Below, piece by piece: positions 47,036 through 58,859 of a stretch of DNA of 64,000 bases. The notes below the pieces were generated by a model. It worked only from the letters and a program-made list of their open reading frames with translations. It did not search any database and was not told the origin of the DNA. The translations under genes were made by a program, and so were the position numbers. Every line of letters begins with the position of its first letter. Position 1 is the stretch's first letter. Source of the DNA: Tubulanus polymorphus (taxonomy: Eukaryota > Nemertea > Palaeonemertea > Tubulaniformes > Tubulanidae). The DNA is taken from NCBI RefSeq assembly GCF_964204645.1, contig NC_134028.1:5430501-5494500 (forward strand), in the 5' to 3' direction.

Positions 47036-50000
47036 TTTCACTTTGATGATTCGGATCCGCACTCCAAGTAATTGAAAAGATGGCCTTAGTAACCTTAAAG
47101 CTTGGGCAACACATTTTCGGAGACAGCCTGTATTTCTAACCGAACAAGCCTCATTTGATATTGTACCATGTCTTGCCGGTTGATCGTCGATAGAGAAATT
47201 TTCGAGGATGAACTGTCATCTTGACCAGTACCTTTTGAATTCATAAGAAATCCCCGTAGTGTAATATATAATACAAAATGTTTTTAGTTCAGCTCAGCGT
47301 GCTAGGAGGAATCCGAGTATCCGCTAAGTTATGTAAATATTTACGCTTGTTTCCCATACATAGTTCTGCCGAAAATATCACTATGATGTAATAGACTCCC
47401 ATATTTCAGGAAGCTTCCTATCTATTGCAACATTCAATTCATTATACACAGCGCTTTATCCAGCTATTTATGAACATAAACTTGTCGGCCATCTTTAATC
47501 TTGCGACGCATGTACGCGCGTAGTTGTGTTGAAAAAATGCGTGTATAAAATTATGCAAAATAAAGAGTTGACTCCCGAAGAAAGAAAAAGCATTAAAACC
47601 CAACCGAAAAATCTTATCTTGCTGTTTTGTTCGGATCTAATGAAGTAAATATTGTGTGGTATTTGATGGAATGAGAATAAGAATGGAGATAAATGGCGCA
47701 TTTTTAGGCTGTGAATTGGACAATGGTTGATGTTGCTTGTAACATAAAAAGATACTCTATATATACTTCAAAGTATACTTTAGTAAATTTACTAACTACA
47801 CATTAGTTATAGTCTGTGAGTTTCAAATGGAAATTTTTGACAACGTAATAGATAATACCAAATATTCATAATATGAATTTTTGATAATACCGAACAGATT
47901 TTTTTTTAAGATCCCCTAAAGTTCTCAGCTTTAGAGTTTCTTGTCCGTAGTGTCGGGTTCAGAATTCGTATGAAAAATTTAGTTCCGCTCCAGTGGCGGG
48001 ATCCGCGACCCCCTTTTTTTCGAACAAGTGACCATGGAATTTTCTCGCCAAGGTTCTTTTTAGAAATGGTGAAATTGTGAGCACATTTCATTCCATATTT
48101 CAACTCAGGAGAGTGCTTAGAATGCACCTAGATACATCTATTTTCTAAAATTAGCAACATTTTCTAAGTCGTCATTACGGGTCATAAACGCATGTCAGTA
48201 GCAAGCCCATTCTGAATGTACGCCCCAACTTTTCCCAAAAGCTAAATCCGCCCTGCGCTCTGAAAGGAATATCACCTGCGCAGTAAACGTTACCTTTTTA
48301 GAACTATTACAACATGTATAAAATTTGTTCAGAATTTCCTTATATCAACGGAAATCGCTCAGAGGTTATCTGAGCATCAAATTTTCTATATTTTCATTAT
48401 GTTCTATTCTATTCTGTGCGAGGGCCAATACCTTTCTTCAAAATCCAATCATACGAAGCCACCCGCAGATCCCATCACGCTACGGGCCTGAACTGTGAGG
48501 TCATGGTGACTGTTAAACCAACGAATGATACGATACTACACTAATAAATCACTCAATAATGAAATAAAGATTCCCGCACATTTGTCATATTCCAAATACG
48601 GAAGGTACTTAATACCGCTAAATTTGGATACATCATGGACATGTATAAACAGAGTATCATTACATATATTCTGTCCTCAATGCCTCCATTTGGTAGGACA
48701 TGCACACAAAGAAAAATGCCTCTAAAATGCCGTTAATATTAATTGTACCATAATCCCATTAGCCTACATCCTACATCACATTTTATTGAAAATTGTCAAC
48801 TGAATAACCAGGAATATGTACTTACCGGGTTGACTGGCAAAAATTGTGAGATATATGTTATGTAGGTCTACGTACGTGGGTAGTATAGCGTCAGCGGCGT
48901 ATGTAATGTTTATTTTTTAATCTCGGGTTTTCCCCAATTTGCCATACCCGGTATCAAAGGCGCCTTCAGAGTCACAACTCAAATAGCTATATCCCGCACA
49001 TTTGCTCAAGCAGGAATCAACACAAACTAGTTTTCAAACGAAAACTGTGGGTCCCCAGATCCATTTTAGCGCGAGTCGGTGGAGGTTCCCAAGGGAGAAG
49101 GTGTCAGATGCATTTTAACTAGAGAAGCACATAAACAATCTCTAAGTTTTGAAAGGCAATGAAAAGAAATAGGAAATTCAGAATCATGGACGGTTTAAGA
49201 TACGTTTCTAGTTGTCTTACTTAATTTTCTGCGTTACTATGTTCTACTTTCCTGGCTAGATTGCGCAACGACCTGTGATCGATAGAAGTAGACCATTAGT
49301 ACCGCGTCGCGTACTGCAAGCGGAAAAACCAGTTCGTATAAAATTACGCCGAAGAACAGCGACCTCTACTGCCGTCGGTACCAGTTAATTTTCAATATTT
49401 CTGGATTTTGTTAATTCTTTTTGCCGGGGAAATCTTGCGTTCTTTTTCGCAGCGAATTCATTTCCAAATACTCCTATTTCTTTAGCGACGAGTTAACATG
49501 ACCAACACTGATTAGATCCAGCGCATTATTCCTAACTTGATACTTCTTTTTCTCAAAAATTGATAGATATTTTTATTGATAAACTTCATTATCGTCAGAA
49601 ATCGAGGTTGCGTCCCACAAAAAGCGTTAATTCCTTCGAAATTTTCCAAGCTCAACGAAGTTCCGAGTTGGAGGAGCCGGGCTTGTTTTTTGTGAAGGCA
49701 AGGAAAAAATTCAAGGCAATTTCTTTTCAAAAACATCGTGCAAACCTCACAAAAGTCAAAATCAAACAAGGCAAAGTTCATTAATGAAAATAACGGGTTT
49801 ATTGGCTTTACTGGGATACAATAATTAAATGCATTTGGAATTATATAATGCATTGTGAATAAAACATATACATACATGTATACATATTACAATGTACCGG
49901 TACTCATTTAGAAATGTAGAAAAAAGATGGCAAATAATTCATGGGCGCACGATAAGCCATAAAACATACTAGATCATATCTATCATATCATACAGGGACT

Positions 50001-51804
50001 GTCCACTGTCTACGAAAAATGTCGACAGCAAAGCTTTTTCTATCGGATAGGGCTTTGAAAACATCCGATACATTCATGAAAATAAACCACAGTCTGGTTC
50101 ATTGACTAGAGAGACCTTGATCTTACCAATGGTTTGCTGAATATAAATTTCATCATATATGTATGCTTTAATCACCAGATACATCTTGAATTGAACTAAT
50201 GAATGGTATCAATTAACACACATATGCTTAGTCAAGTTAATATACGTAGCACATTTTATAAGCTCTAGATGTCTGATAATACGAAATATTGGATCATTGA
50301 TAAAGTAAAAATTCTACAACCCCATTGATAATGATATAGTTTATCGTATCAATGCTATTGATTTATTCCTGCACAAGGTTTTTGATATCCTCCCATGCAT
50401 GAATTCGAACCTATTGGCATGCAAACCCTGGCAAGGCACGAACCGTGGTAAAAAGACTGGGTTTGAATCCTGGGAAAGGACACAAGCTTGGCAAGACAGT
50501 GATTGATTTCCGACTAAAATCAGTCATGGATTCTGAAAATATTTTTTTTTCGGTAAAAAATTACCACAATGTATATCAAGGATTACTATTGTGAAAATAA
50601 ATTTTGTGGTAAAAGGTTCTCAAGCAAGCAATAATGAATGTCTGTTTTAGTACATTAAAATACGCGACAAAAAGTGTAGTCAGACACAGCTAGCAACCTG
50701 CAACCTGGACTCCTTTTCTACAATTCTTTCAATTTGTAAGGGGTGGATCCGGCTACAGATTGATAGAAGAGCACAGGTGTTAGATTGTTAAAGCACTTAA
50801 AAAAACCATCAAATTCACTCAACAACGTCTAGTATTACAACTAGGATAATAATTGCATTTCATCAGGTTATTTCATCTACGATAAACGTTGGTAAAAAAT
50901 CCAATCTTTTAGTCAACATACAAATTTCCACTCCTTCAAGCAGCAGTTTAATTAGCTGCGACTAAATTTTTCTAAATATATTCGACAATTAACGACAAAT
51001 TACGCTGCTCTAAAAGTGGTAGTTATTCGATGAATGAAAATAGTAAACTGTGGAAGATCATTGAAAATACATGTATACTCAAAACTCAACCCATAGAAAA
51101 CTATTCAATTTATCCACACAAACTACATGTATATTCAATGTTGTAGGCGATAAGGCCAGAGCTGTATATCTTTTTTTGAAAAATAAATTAAAATGCAAAT
51201 TTGGTCGATATTTTTATTTTTTGTGTGTCTGGCTATTTTTTTCATTTCTACAATTTTGAAAGTCACAAAAGCAATTCCAACAATATAGGTATGTTGGTAG
51301 ACACATGACACATAAATCTAAAGCTTTACTACCAGTTTTCAACTCTCATTCGTAATTCGCTTGATACAAGACTTTTTTGAAAATCAATATTCATCAAAAC
51401 GATCTCTAAAGGAAACTCTGGCCCGATTGCAGGTGGGTTGGATTTGCAGTGCGTGCAAAATTAAATCAAAGGAAATGAAGAGAAAAAAAACCAAATCTAC
51501 ACAAGCAATCAGATACATCATAGTCACACAGAACACAGGGTCCCTACAGATCGGTCATTCCTGGATATAAGGAGTATGAAAGGAGAAAATATCAGGAAGT
51601 GCCTGTATCACTTTCATATCCCAAATACAGTAAACTCTTCCTTAATCAATACCCCCGGTACCATTTATCTCAGAAAACCGGTAATTCGGTGGTCTTGTGA
51701 GCAAATTTTTATCCTTTACACTCACTAAACTCGTTTTCCAACTGTATCGATTTAGGCGTCGTAGTTGTCTGTACAACAACAAACATTTCTTGAAGGAGTT
51801 TTAA

Positions 51805-52292
51805 CCCTTTTAAGTTCTAGTTTTTTACTCTGTGACTATCCTAGAAATTCAATTATTTTCGGCTATTGTTGCGCTTTTCGAAAACTCATATTTGAAGCCA
51901 TAAAGTTCAAAAACTATCAGTCCTATAGATTAGCAGCGAAAAAAAAGTTTGTAGACAATATTATGACCTTTCATATGATATCAGGTTTGAGTATTTTAGT
52001 TACATAGCATTGGTCAGTATTTGTCAGATTCATCAGTCGGGGCCAGGACTTGGCCTTGAGAAGGGTTTGATTTTCGTCGTCTATATCATAAATATCATCT
52101 GGATCTAGTCACTGGATTCACTGTCTATTAGCTCTAAATCATCGTCTCCAAACTCATCATAAGCAAAGATTTATAGTTAAACTTGATCTGTATTCATGAT
52201 TTTACGTTATTTATTTCAAAAAATGACAAATTTTTAACGTGAAGCCAATGTTTTTCCGTCTCGACCTAGGGTCGAGCATGAACTTAAAAGGG
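51805..52292. mobile_element. piggyBac-like element, non-autonomous or remnant
   Basis: Bounded by TTAA at 51801-51804 and 52293-52296, with termini CCCTTTTAAGTTC and GAACTTAAAAGGG. On the minus strand the region around 52090-52165 reads as an acidic peptide (YDEFGDDDLELIDSESSD) like the acidic N-terminus of many piggyBac transposases; the rest of the transposase is missing. Lies just after the IPMK stop. Confidence 0.75.
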
Positions 52293-52453
52293 TTAAAGTT
52301 GGGCGTTGTTCTCAAATTAAAGGAGCTTCAAGCACCTTTAAAAGCATTTTTCATTTAGAAAGAGTTTTAAAGGAATCAAGGAATCATATGGACCCTGTAA
52401 CAACAATACACGAAGCGCATTCTTAAAATCTAAAAAAAAATTGTAAATAATTC

Positions 52454-54925
52454 TTATGAAATGACTGCAAATTCTAGCACATCGTTCACGTGCTTTAATA
52501 CCATTTTGATGCCGTGTAAAACATTTTCGTCGGTACAATCGGTCGAATAAACATGCGCAAAATCAATCAGTTTAACTCTCACCAACTCTTCGACGCAATA
52601 CTGACAGTACCAGTTTAAACGGTAGCCGTTCGGGACGACGACGCCATTTTGCGTTTTGTTCCGTGAGCATTCTGTTTTATCGTCGTAGTTTATGAACTCG
52701 ATTTTTGCGCCGTTATTCGCGAATTTCCGTTCCTTGTCGACTTTCCGATGATTAAGGTCGCCGTTTAGATTGAGGTTACCGATCAAACGCGAGTTATCGG
52801 CGATTTCGTCGATGATACGCTCCAGGTGGCGCTTACATTCGGAAGCCAACGGGTACCGCTCGGGATTCCCCTCATAGACGAGTAACAGCGATGAACCAAA
52901 GAACTGAAGCTCGTTCTGTTGTTCGAACCAGTCGTGGATTCGTTGAATTTCGTGCATGACGGTTCGCACTATCGCTTGTCTCAATGATACAGGTTTCATC
53001 GAGAAAAACAGTCCAATTCCTACAAAGGATATATACCGCATTCAATAAGAAATGAAATTGTTATGATTAATCCTTTCAGGGCTGACTAATTAATACCCTG
53101 AAGTACTTGAGATAATTTCAAAAATTCCACCCCAGTGCATTATATAAGGGGCATACTGTGAATGTGGATCTATATTGTGGTGCGGTGTATCATTAGTTAC
53201 TAATATTTCACAATGTTTGACAGGTCCTGCCATCTTTCAATGTATTGAATGTAATTGATTACCAATTACATCCATACACCGCGATGGGGTGTACCAGATA
53301 AGTCCACTACCCATTTATACGCCGCACTGTAGTGTAGATGCACTGAAAGGGTTAAAAAATCAAAAAGTACAGCACCTCGTCATATTTATAACAAAATTAC
53401 GGCACCTTTATGAATTATGGAATCCTCCGTAAGTGACCGACAGTACGATTTATCTATGAAGACTGATTTTTCTTTATCACAGTCGAAAATCTGAAACATA
53501 TCGTCAAATAAGAAAACATGTAGCAGCAGATTCTACGAGGGGTAGTTTAGCAATCAAGACCCAGTTACCCAATGAACAGCGACTAAGTTAGACATTGGAT
53601 TGGACAGATGATTGACTAGTAAGTTGTAGGTACTCCATCTGCCCCTGGTCTTCATTTGAATAATCTTTAACTCCTGGATACAGGGTCCGATCTATGGAAT
53701 AAAGACCACTTGCCCCCTCAAAAATCTACTGGCCCTACACAAGCAGGACTGTTGTGTCCATTGGGAAAAAGCTTTAAGTCAAAAAATGCACTTGCCCGGT
53801 GGACAAATGATAATAATAACCTACTTTCCCTAATGATAATATACTTGTCCCGGGCAATCGGACAAGTGCTTCGATCGGGCCCTGGGATATAAGTAACTGC
53901 TTGATAAACTGGGTCATGGTAAGTGAACCCTCATCAATAATCAGATAATAATCTAAACCCTCATCAATAATCAGATAATAATCTAAACCCTCATCAAACA
54001 GTTGAGTATTTACATCGCGAACAACCCTCATCAAGCTGTTGATATAAACGTACCCTCATTCCTAGCATCGAATATCCTAGGATTTTAACCGGTGGAAACT
54101 TTTCGATCGATCGTTCGAGGCAATTTGATTTTGAATACGGATCGTACATGATTGTACCGAGTTTGATGTCGGTGATACATGGCTCGGTGAATGACGACGT
54201 CAAATCTTCCAGTTTTAGATATGTTACTGAAAATGTAAATGTTCTATTTGAAATATGCAGAAACTAACAAACTTAGGAAATAACTTAGATTCTTCTTTTT
54301 TGGAAAACTCACCACTGCTTTCCGGGCACGTCAATGTTCCGTGATACTTCGGAACAAATTTTCGCAACGACCCATAAATACTCGGGCTATCCGGATTGTC
54401 ATACACATCCTCGTAAAATCGTTGTTCGCGAGGACCTCTAGGTGGCGCTTGTAGCGGTTTCAAAATGATACCATCTTCGGCCGATAAGCATCCTACCAAT
54501 GGATATGATTGTAAAAATTGATAAAAGACAAAGTAGATTCTTCCCCCATCTAAAGCCGAAGTCTACTAAGTGTCTTTTCAAATGAAACACCTTTTTATCT
54601 GAGATTACAATTTAACAATCAACTTCAGAATACAGTCAAAATCCTTTATAATGCTATCCTTTTTTATGTCATTGCTCGCTTAATGACAACATTTTTCAGA
54701 GGAGAAATTTGCCAAATCTAACTCAAATTCAATGAAAGTACCATTCCCTATAACACCAATTTTGATATAAAGCCTTGTTTTCCATTAGTCCCAACAGTGG
54801 CATTATAAAGGACTTTTACTGTACTTATATTACATACCAAACTTAGTTTTGCCTTCACCATACCGGTGACCAGCTACTTGGTGTGATAAAGGCTTCGTTC
54901 CTTTTGGTAATGGTGGCAGCTCCAT
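52454..54925 (-). CDS. IPMK: inositol polyphosphate multikinase
   Basis: Five exons, 5' to 3': 54925-54838, 54492-54313, 54226-54054, 53490-53406, 53019-52454; 363 residues from the ATG of MELPPLPKG. The first exon stays open to its acceptor at 54952, so a further 5' exon is possible. IPK-family motifs are intact: HQVAGHRYG and LKPLQAPPRGPREQRFYE (N-lobe), the catalytic signature PxxxDxKxG as PCITDIKLG, SSLLLVYEG, and the metal-binding IDFAH. IPMK phosphorylates inositol tris- and tetrakisphosphates in nucleus and cytoplasm on the route to higher inositol phosphates. The expected DEGY motif after IDFAH reads DENVLHGIK, a small departure. A hydrophilic spacer of about 60 residues sits between the VYEG and IDFAH motifs. 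Introns carry a Tigger-type MITE, a 30-bp tandem repeat and a piggyBac-type MITE. Confidence 0.93.
53071..53351. mobile_element. piggyBac-type MITE in IPMK intron 4
   Basis: TTAA at 53067-53070 and 53352-53355; ends TCCTTTCAGGGC and GCACTGAAAGGG. It matches the element at 32212-32480 along its length, including the CTAATATTTCAC and TTTATACGCCGCACTG blocks. Confidence 0.85.
53926..53998. repeat. 30-bp tandem repeat, about 2.4 copies
   Basis: The unit begins AACCCTCATCAATAATCAGA and repeats at exactly 30 bp in IPMK intron 3. Confidence 0.9.
54633..54821. mobile_element. pogo/Tigger-type MITE in IPMK intron 1
   Basis: Flanked by TA dinucleotides; ends CAGTCAAAATCCTTTATAAT and ATTATAAAGGACTTTTACTG are imperfect inverted repeats of about 22 bp. 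189 bp, no coding capacity. Related fragment at 44915-45065. Confidence 0.8.
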
Positions 54926-56575
54926 CCCTTCAGCTCCGGTCACACCAAACTCCTAGGAAATATATCAAAACACAGTCAGAAATAGATCAAAAATGATTAA
55001 CAAGGCCTCGAGGCCTACCATATGTCTAACAGTTGTGGGTTAAACCGGAGTCAAAAATTAGCTATTTCAATCTAACTCCATTATACCATGTTGAATCATG
55101 TGAATTATAGTAATATTGTAGCAGAATGTGATATGATTTTTCATCACAATTACAACATCTACCCGTAGTATTTCTAATTCCATGACAGTTCGTGTGCAAG
55201 TGCGTTTTTTTACTAATAACAACAAGTCATATGAATGAAATATAACACCCACTCACACATGTTACCGGCATCGTTTTTTAATCTAAGATAAATTCAAGGA
55301 TTATAGATTCGCATTTAAATTTTTTTCATTCACATTAGTATTCAACAAACTGTCGAAATCCGTCTACGTAAATGGCAGGTGTGGACAGTTAGAGTCCCAT
55401 CGAATAAAAAAATCAGTTCAGTCCTCAGGAAAGATATCATGCTGAAATATACCTGTACCTTGAATACACGACTGGATATAATGAAGCCTTTATAGTTCTA
55501 TCTAATAATCACCAATATGCAAACAGATAGTGAATAGCTCAATCAAACAATTTAAAAATAAGGCAGTAATTTTTTTAGATTAGTGTCATCATCAATGTCA
55601 CCATAGACCTCCTATACATGAAAGAGCATATCTCTATAGGAGCTAGGCTTCACCTAACTACTACGAAAAGTAAACAGCCCTGACCTCCTGGCACAGATAA
55701 TCAGCTCAATACATATTTATCGTCAAAGCAAGGTCTGACAGATACCTAGGGTATTGAAACTTTGACTTACATCAAACTTTTTTTTCTCGAAATGTTTCTT
55801 TTTTTATGGCAGGTGCAAATCATGTATATTAGGCTACTTTTTCAATAGACAATCTCAATATGACATATAGGCCTATACATTTTATGAATGATAAAAAATT
55901 TTTAGTCTATATTTACTAGTACTAGGCCCAGCTGTTGCTCCAAAATAAGAGGGGCTAAAGGGTTAATCGTAGACCATTTGGTATTCAGTTTAGCATCTCG
56001 TGTTTTTTTACGGGAAATTTTTTTGAATACAGGATTTTTCTAATCATGTCAATCACTAGTGACTTAGGTTCATAACAGAGAAAAGTGGTTGAGCGTTAAG
56101 ATTCATAAGGAAGTGGATAATTTGGCATTATTCACGTAAACGCTATTTAGCCTATAGCTCATTCTGATTGTTTACTGATGTATAGGACAATTGCTCCGAG
56201 GTGCAGGAAAATTTTTAAAAAAAGGAGAAATAAGTGAAAAATCAGGATTCGAACTATCTTTATTGAATTGGACTCTTTTTCTAACAATTCTTTAGATTAA
56301 CAATTCTTTAAATTATTTGTGTCGGCACAATAACATTTATTAGAATAAGCAAATTTCCCCAATCGGTAAAATATCCACACTCCAAATGAAAAAAGGTACT
56401 TAAGTAAGGAAGCGGATACTTCTATGCAGTGGATATTTTACTGTATACGGCAGAGTGTTTATTTCCATTATTTTACCGTACATCATCGCTGATTGGCTGA
56501 TTTACGCCGCGCATGCGCACAGAGGTGCGCGACTTCGAAAAAGGAAAGTGTGGAGAACAGAGTTAGAGAAAATAG

Positions 56576-56643
56576 AGCGAGACTCAAACCCGGGCCAGTA
56601 AATTACAAGCGCAGCATCATCCAACTAGACCACTGAGCTCGCT
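56576..56643 (-). repeat. tRNA-like sequence, probable SINE head or tRNA pseudogene
   Basis: Read on the minus strand it has a 6-bp acceptor-like stem (AGCGAG/CTCGCT), A-box-like TGGTCTAGTTGGA and B-box GGTTTGAGTC. The anticodon stem does not pair well, so it is unlikely to be a functional tRNA. Confidence 0.5.
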
Positions 56644-57002
56644 GAAGACCAACCAAATGTTTTAACTAGATATAGCAACTAACCTTACCCTAATCCTATC
56701 CCTAGGGGTAAAACGGACCCTACCCTCTGGGTCCTTTAGACCTACTACTTTAGACCCTAAACCCATCGGAACCCTAAACCTAAACCCAATAAAATGATTT
56801 TATTGTTACTTTTATAAGTCAATACTATAATATATAGTGATGATGTAGGCCTCTAGGTAAAATAGCAGAAGTAAACACTTTGCTGTACACGGTTAAATAT
56901 CCACTTTGATACTTTTATCGAGGGATGCAGTGGACAGTGGTCGATCGAGTGGATTAAGCCGCCGGTCACTGGTCACGTCAATCTTTATGATCAGATATTT
57001 TC

Positions 57003-57066
57003 ACTAAGCCCATCGATTATAAAGAGCTTACCACCAACGATTTTAGGTAACTTTTAGGAACTAAGC
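57003..57066. repeat. dispersed repeat shared with 18312-18365
   Basis: Reads CTAAGCCCATCGATTATAAA then GAGCTTACCACCAACGATTT, almost as in the PLD6 intron. Confidence 0.6.
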
Positions 57067-57486
57067 CTACCGTCGGACGAGCAGAAAGAAAGAAAGAAGT
57101 GATTGTACCATGAACTCTCCCTCTCAAACTACATATCTGAATAGAACGAGTCATCATCGGTATTCGGAAAACCTACCACAGGCTACAGGATACACATCCT
57201 CAATCCGAGTGTCGGTATGTTTTTATTACATTCAGTTTCTAGTCTGGAGGAAATTAATCATCATCAATAAATTCTATTGAATTGACCACTTTACTTCCGC
57301 ATTAGTAGTGGCTATTTGACATTCGCCATAGCACATCCATTCCTCTTGAATCGTTGGTTTCGAAATGCTGGTTTCGAATCCCTATAATTGCCGATTCGAA
57401 TCTGGCAATACGGTACTCAGTAAACCCTCGAAGTAAACCCGCGTTTTATGATAAGTAAGCTAATAGCAGTTTCGAATATTTAACCT

Positions 57487-57552
57487 AGTTGGTCCATTGG
57501 TTACTCGAATACGCCATTATTTCATGAAAGTCCAATCTGCTCAAAGTTGGAT
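57487..57552. repeat. repeat shared with 61663-61744
   Basis: TCCATTGGTTACTCGAATAC followed by ATTTCATGAAAGTCC and AATCTGCTCAAAGTTGGA recurs at 61663-61744, where 12 additional bases are present. The retrotransposon at 57556-58105 abuts this copy directly. Confidence 0.75.
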
Positions 57553-57555
57553 AGA

Positions 57556-58105
57556 TAGATAGATTTATTGCTCACAAAATTTACAAATTTGCGAAGAGCA
57601 AAAGCCAGTTACAAGATACATTATACAAATTACAGACAACGAAAATTGACAGTACATACAATTGGTGGGCATATGCAACAAGTGCATTATCTGGCATTTA
57701 GGTAACAAAGTATCTTAAACATTTCTGTATATATAAAATGAGGTTTTTTGATTTCACGCCAGTTGTACAAAATAACTCTTTAAATTTATGCGATGTAGGA
57801 TTGTTTATATAATATTGCTTGACATACTTCTTGCGCTGGTCATTGAAAAAAGGACAAATAAATATAAAGTGAAATTCATCACATACAACTCCCATATCGC
57901 ACTTAGTACACAGCCTGTCTGCTCGGGGTATACGATTATATCTCCCTTTTTCTATTGGGAGGGGATGGTTAGAACATCGGAATCTACAAAATGATATCCT
58001 TAGATGATCAGGTAATTCAGATAAATAGTTTTCAGAGCCCCATTCAGTTTTAAAAATTATATACGAGTCGGCAATATTAGAAATCTTGAGGAGAGAATCC
58101 CACAA
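57556..58105 (-). mobile_element. 5'-truncated non-LTR retrotransposon, C-terminal ORF2 part
   Basis: The minus-strand frame 58105-57698 (135 codons) encodes the C-terminal end of a LINE ORF2 with a zinc-knuckle-like motif (ADRLCTKCDMG, then DEFHFIFICPFFNDQRKKY). It matches in plan the end of the element at 58860-61285. The 3' end finishes in a GATA-type microsatellite (GGATAGATAGATAGATTT on the plus strand), a common LINE tail. Reverse-transcriptase core and endonuclease are missing. Confidence 0.85.
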
Positions 58106-58200
58106 TGATAATAAAAAGTCCGAAAATGAAACTTCGAGATAGTAGTTTATTTCAACGTTTCGACTATATCCTAATAGTCATCTTCAGGAATAATGAGATA
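58096..58200 (-). repeat. hammerhead-like repeat arm
   Basis: On the minus strand 58187-58154 reads CTGAAGA, T, stem GACTAT/ATAGTC with loop TAGGAT, then GAAACGTT, the hammerhead core order with minimal stem III. Flanks (GAATCCCACAAT, GTCCGAAAATG) match the outer arm of the palindrome at 35663-35905, so both belong to one family. Confidence 0.65.
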
Positions 58201-58859
58201 CTACAGAAATTATGAGATATATATACAATCCAGAGACAAAGAGACTAATTCAAGTAATCAGAGATGATACAAACTAAAGGAAAATTAACGTAGAAACAGT
58301 TACACGCTAAAATAGATCATCAATTTCGTCTCTGACTTAACTTGTATTCACCTTTGTTTTAATTTAAGTGCCCCCTAGTTTGTCTTTCTTTTTACTACTG
58401 ACTTTAAGTTTCATTTATATTTATACTCACTATTGTTGTTTATAATCACCCCTTAGTTTGCTTCCCTTTAATCTCATTTTTATTTTACAATTGCGATTGG
58501 TATAATTTTTTTTTAAACGGCCGTTAAGGCTTCATGTTTCGTCTGCAATTCACTGCAAATAGTTACGCAACTACGCACATTTCAGTGTTTTTGGCAGGTG
58601 TACACTCAATCGGCACCGTTCGTGACTAGCTTCACTGCGGAATTATCATTAATTAACATCGCCATATCACATCATCAACTTATATTGTGCCTTAAAACCC
58701 TAACAGCCGAAATAATGAGGACTCTACGTTCGACTGTGGCAATAGAGGGTTCCACTTGTGGCAAGCGAGGATGCAGCGAGGATCCACCAGGTTCGCTAGT
58801 GTGCACTCAGACCGGTCCGCAACAGATGGTTTGGCAGGGACTGTAGAGATGCACAGAAG

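Larger units (their letters stand above)
44114..52453. other. gene-poor 8.3-kb stretch with repeats
   Basis: Upstream of IRF and downstream of IPMK (both minus). The IRF promoter and non-coding first exon should lie near 44130 and beyond. Holds a pogo/Tigger-type fragment (about 44915-45065), a possible orphan exon (45423-45540, minus), a dispersed repeat (46735-47035) and a piggyBac-like remnant (51805-52292). A run of 12-13 C lies at about 44743-44755. I found no complete gene. Confidence 0.5.
54926..57555. other. IPMK upstream region, no gene recognised
   Basis: Holds the IPMK promoter or 5' exons, a tRNA-like sequence (56576-56643, minus), a repeat shared with the PLD6 intron (57003-57066) and a block (57487-57552) shared with 61663-61744. 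A CCTA/CCTAAA-rich stretch at about 56690-56790 is low complexity rather than a telomere array. Confidence 0.5.

Noticed and set aside
54937-55252. Minus-strand open frame (55067-55252) as first exon of IPMK
   Set aside because: No donor in phase with the 54952 acceptor and no IPMK-like sequence; the ATG at 54925 is the simpler start.
56690-56790. CCTAA/CCCTAAACC-rich stretch that could be an interstitial telomere
   Set aside because: No regular hexamer array; just low-complexity sequence.
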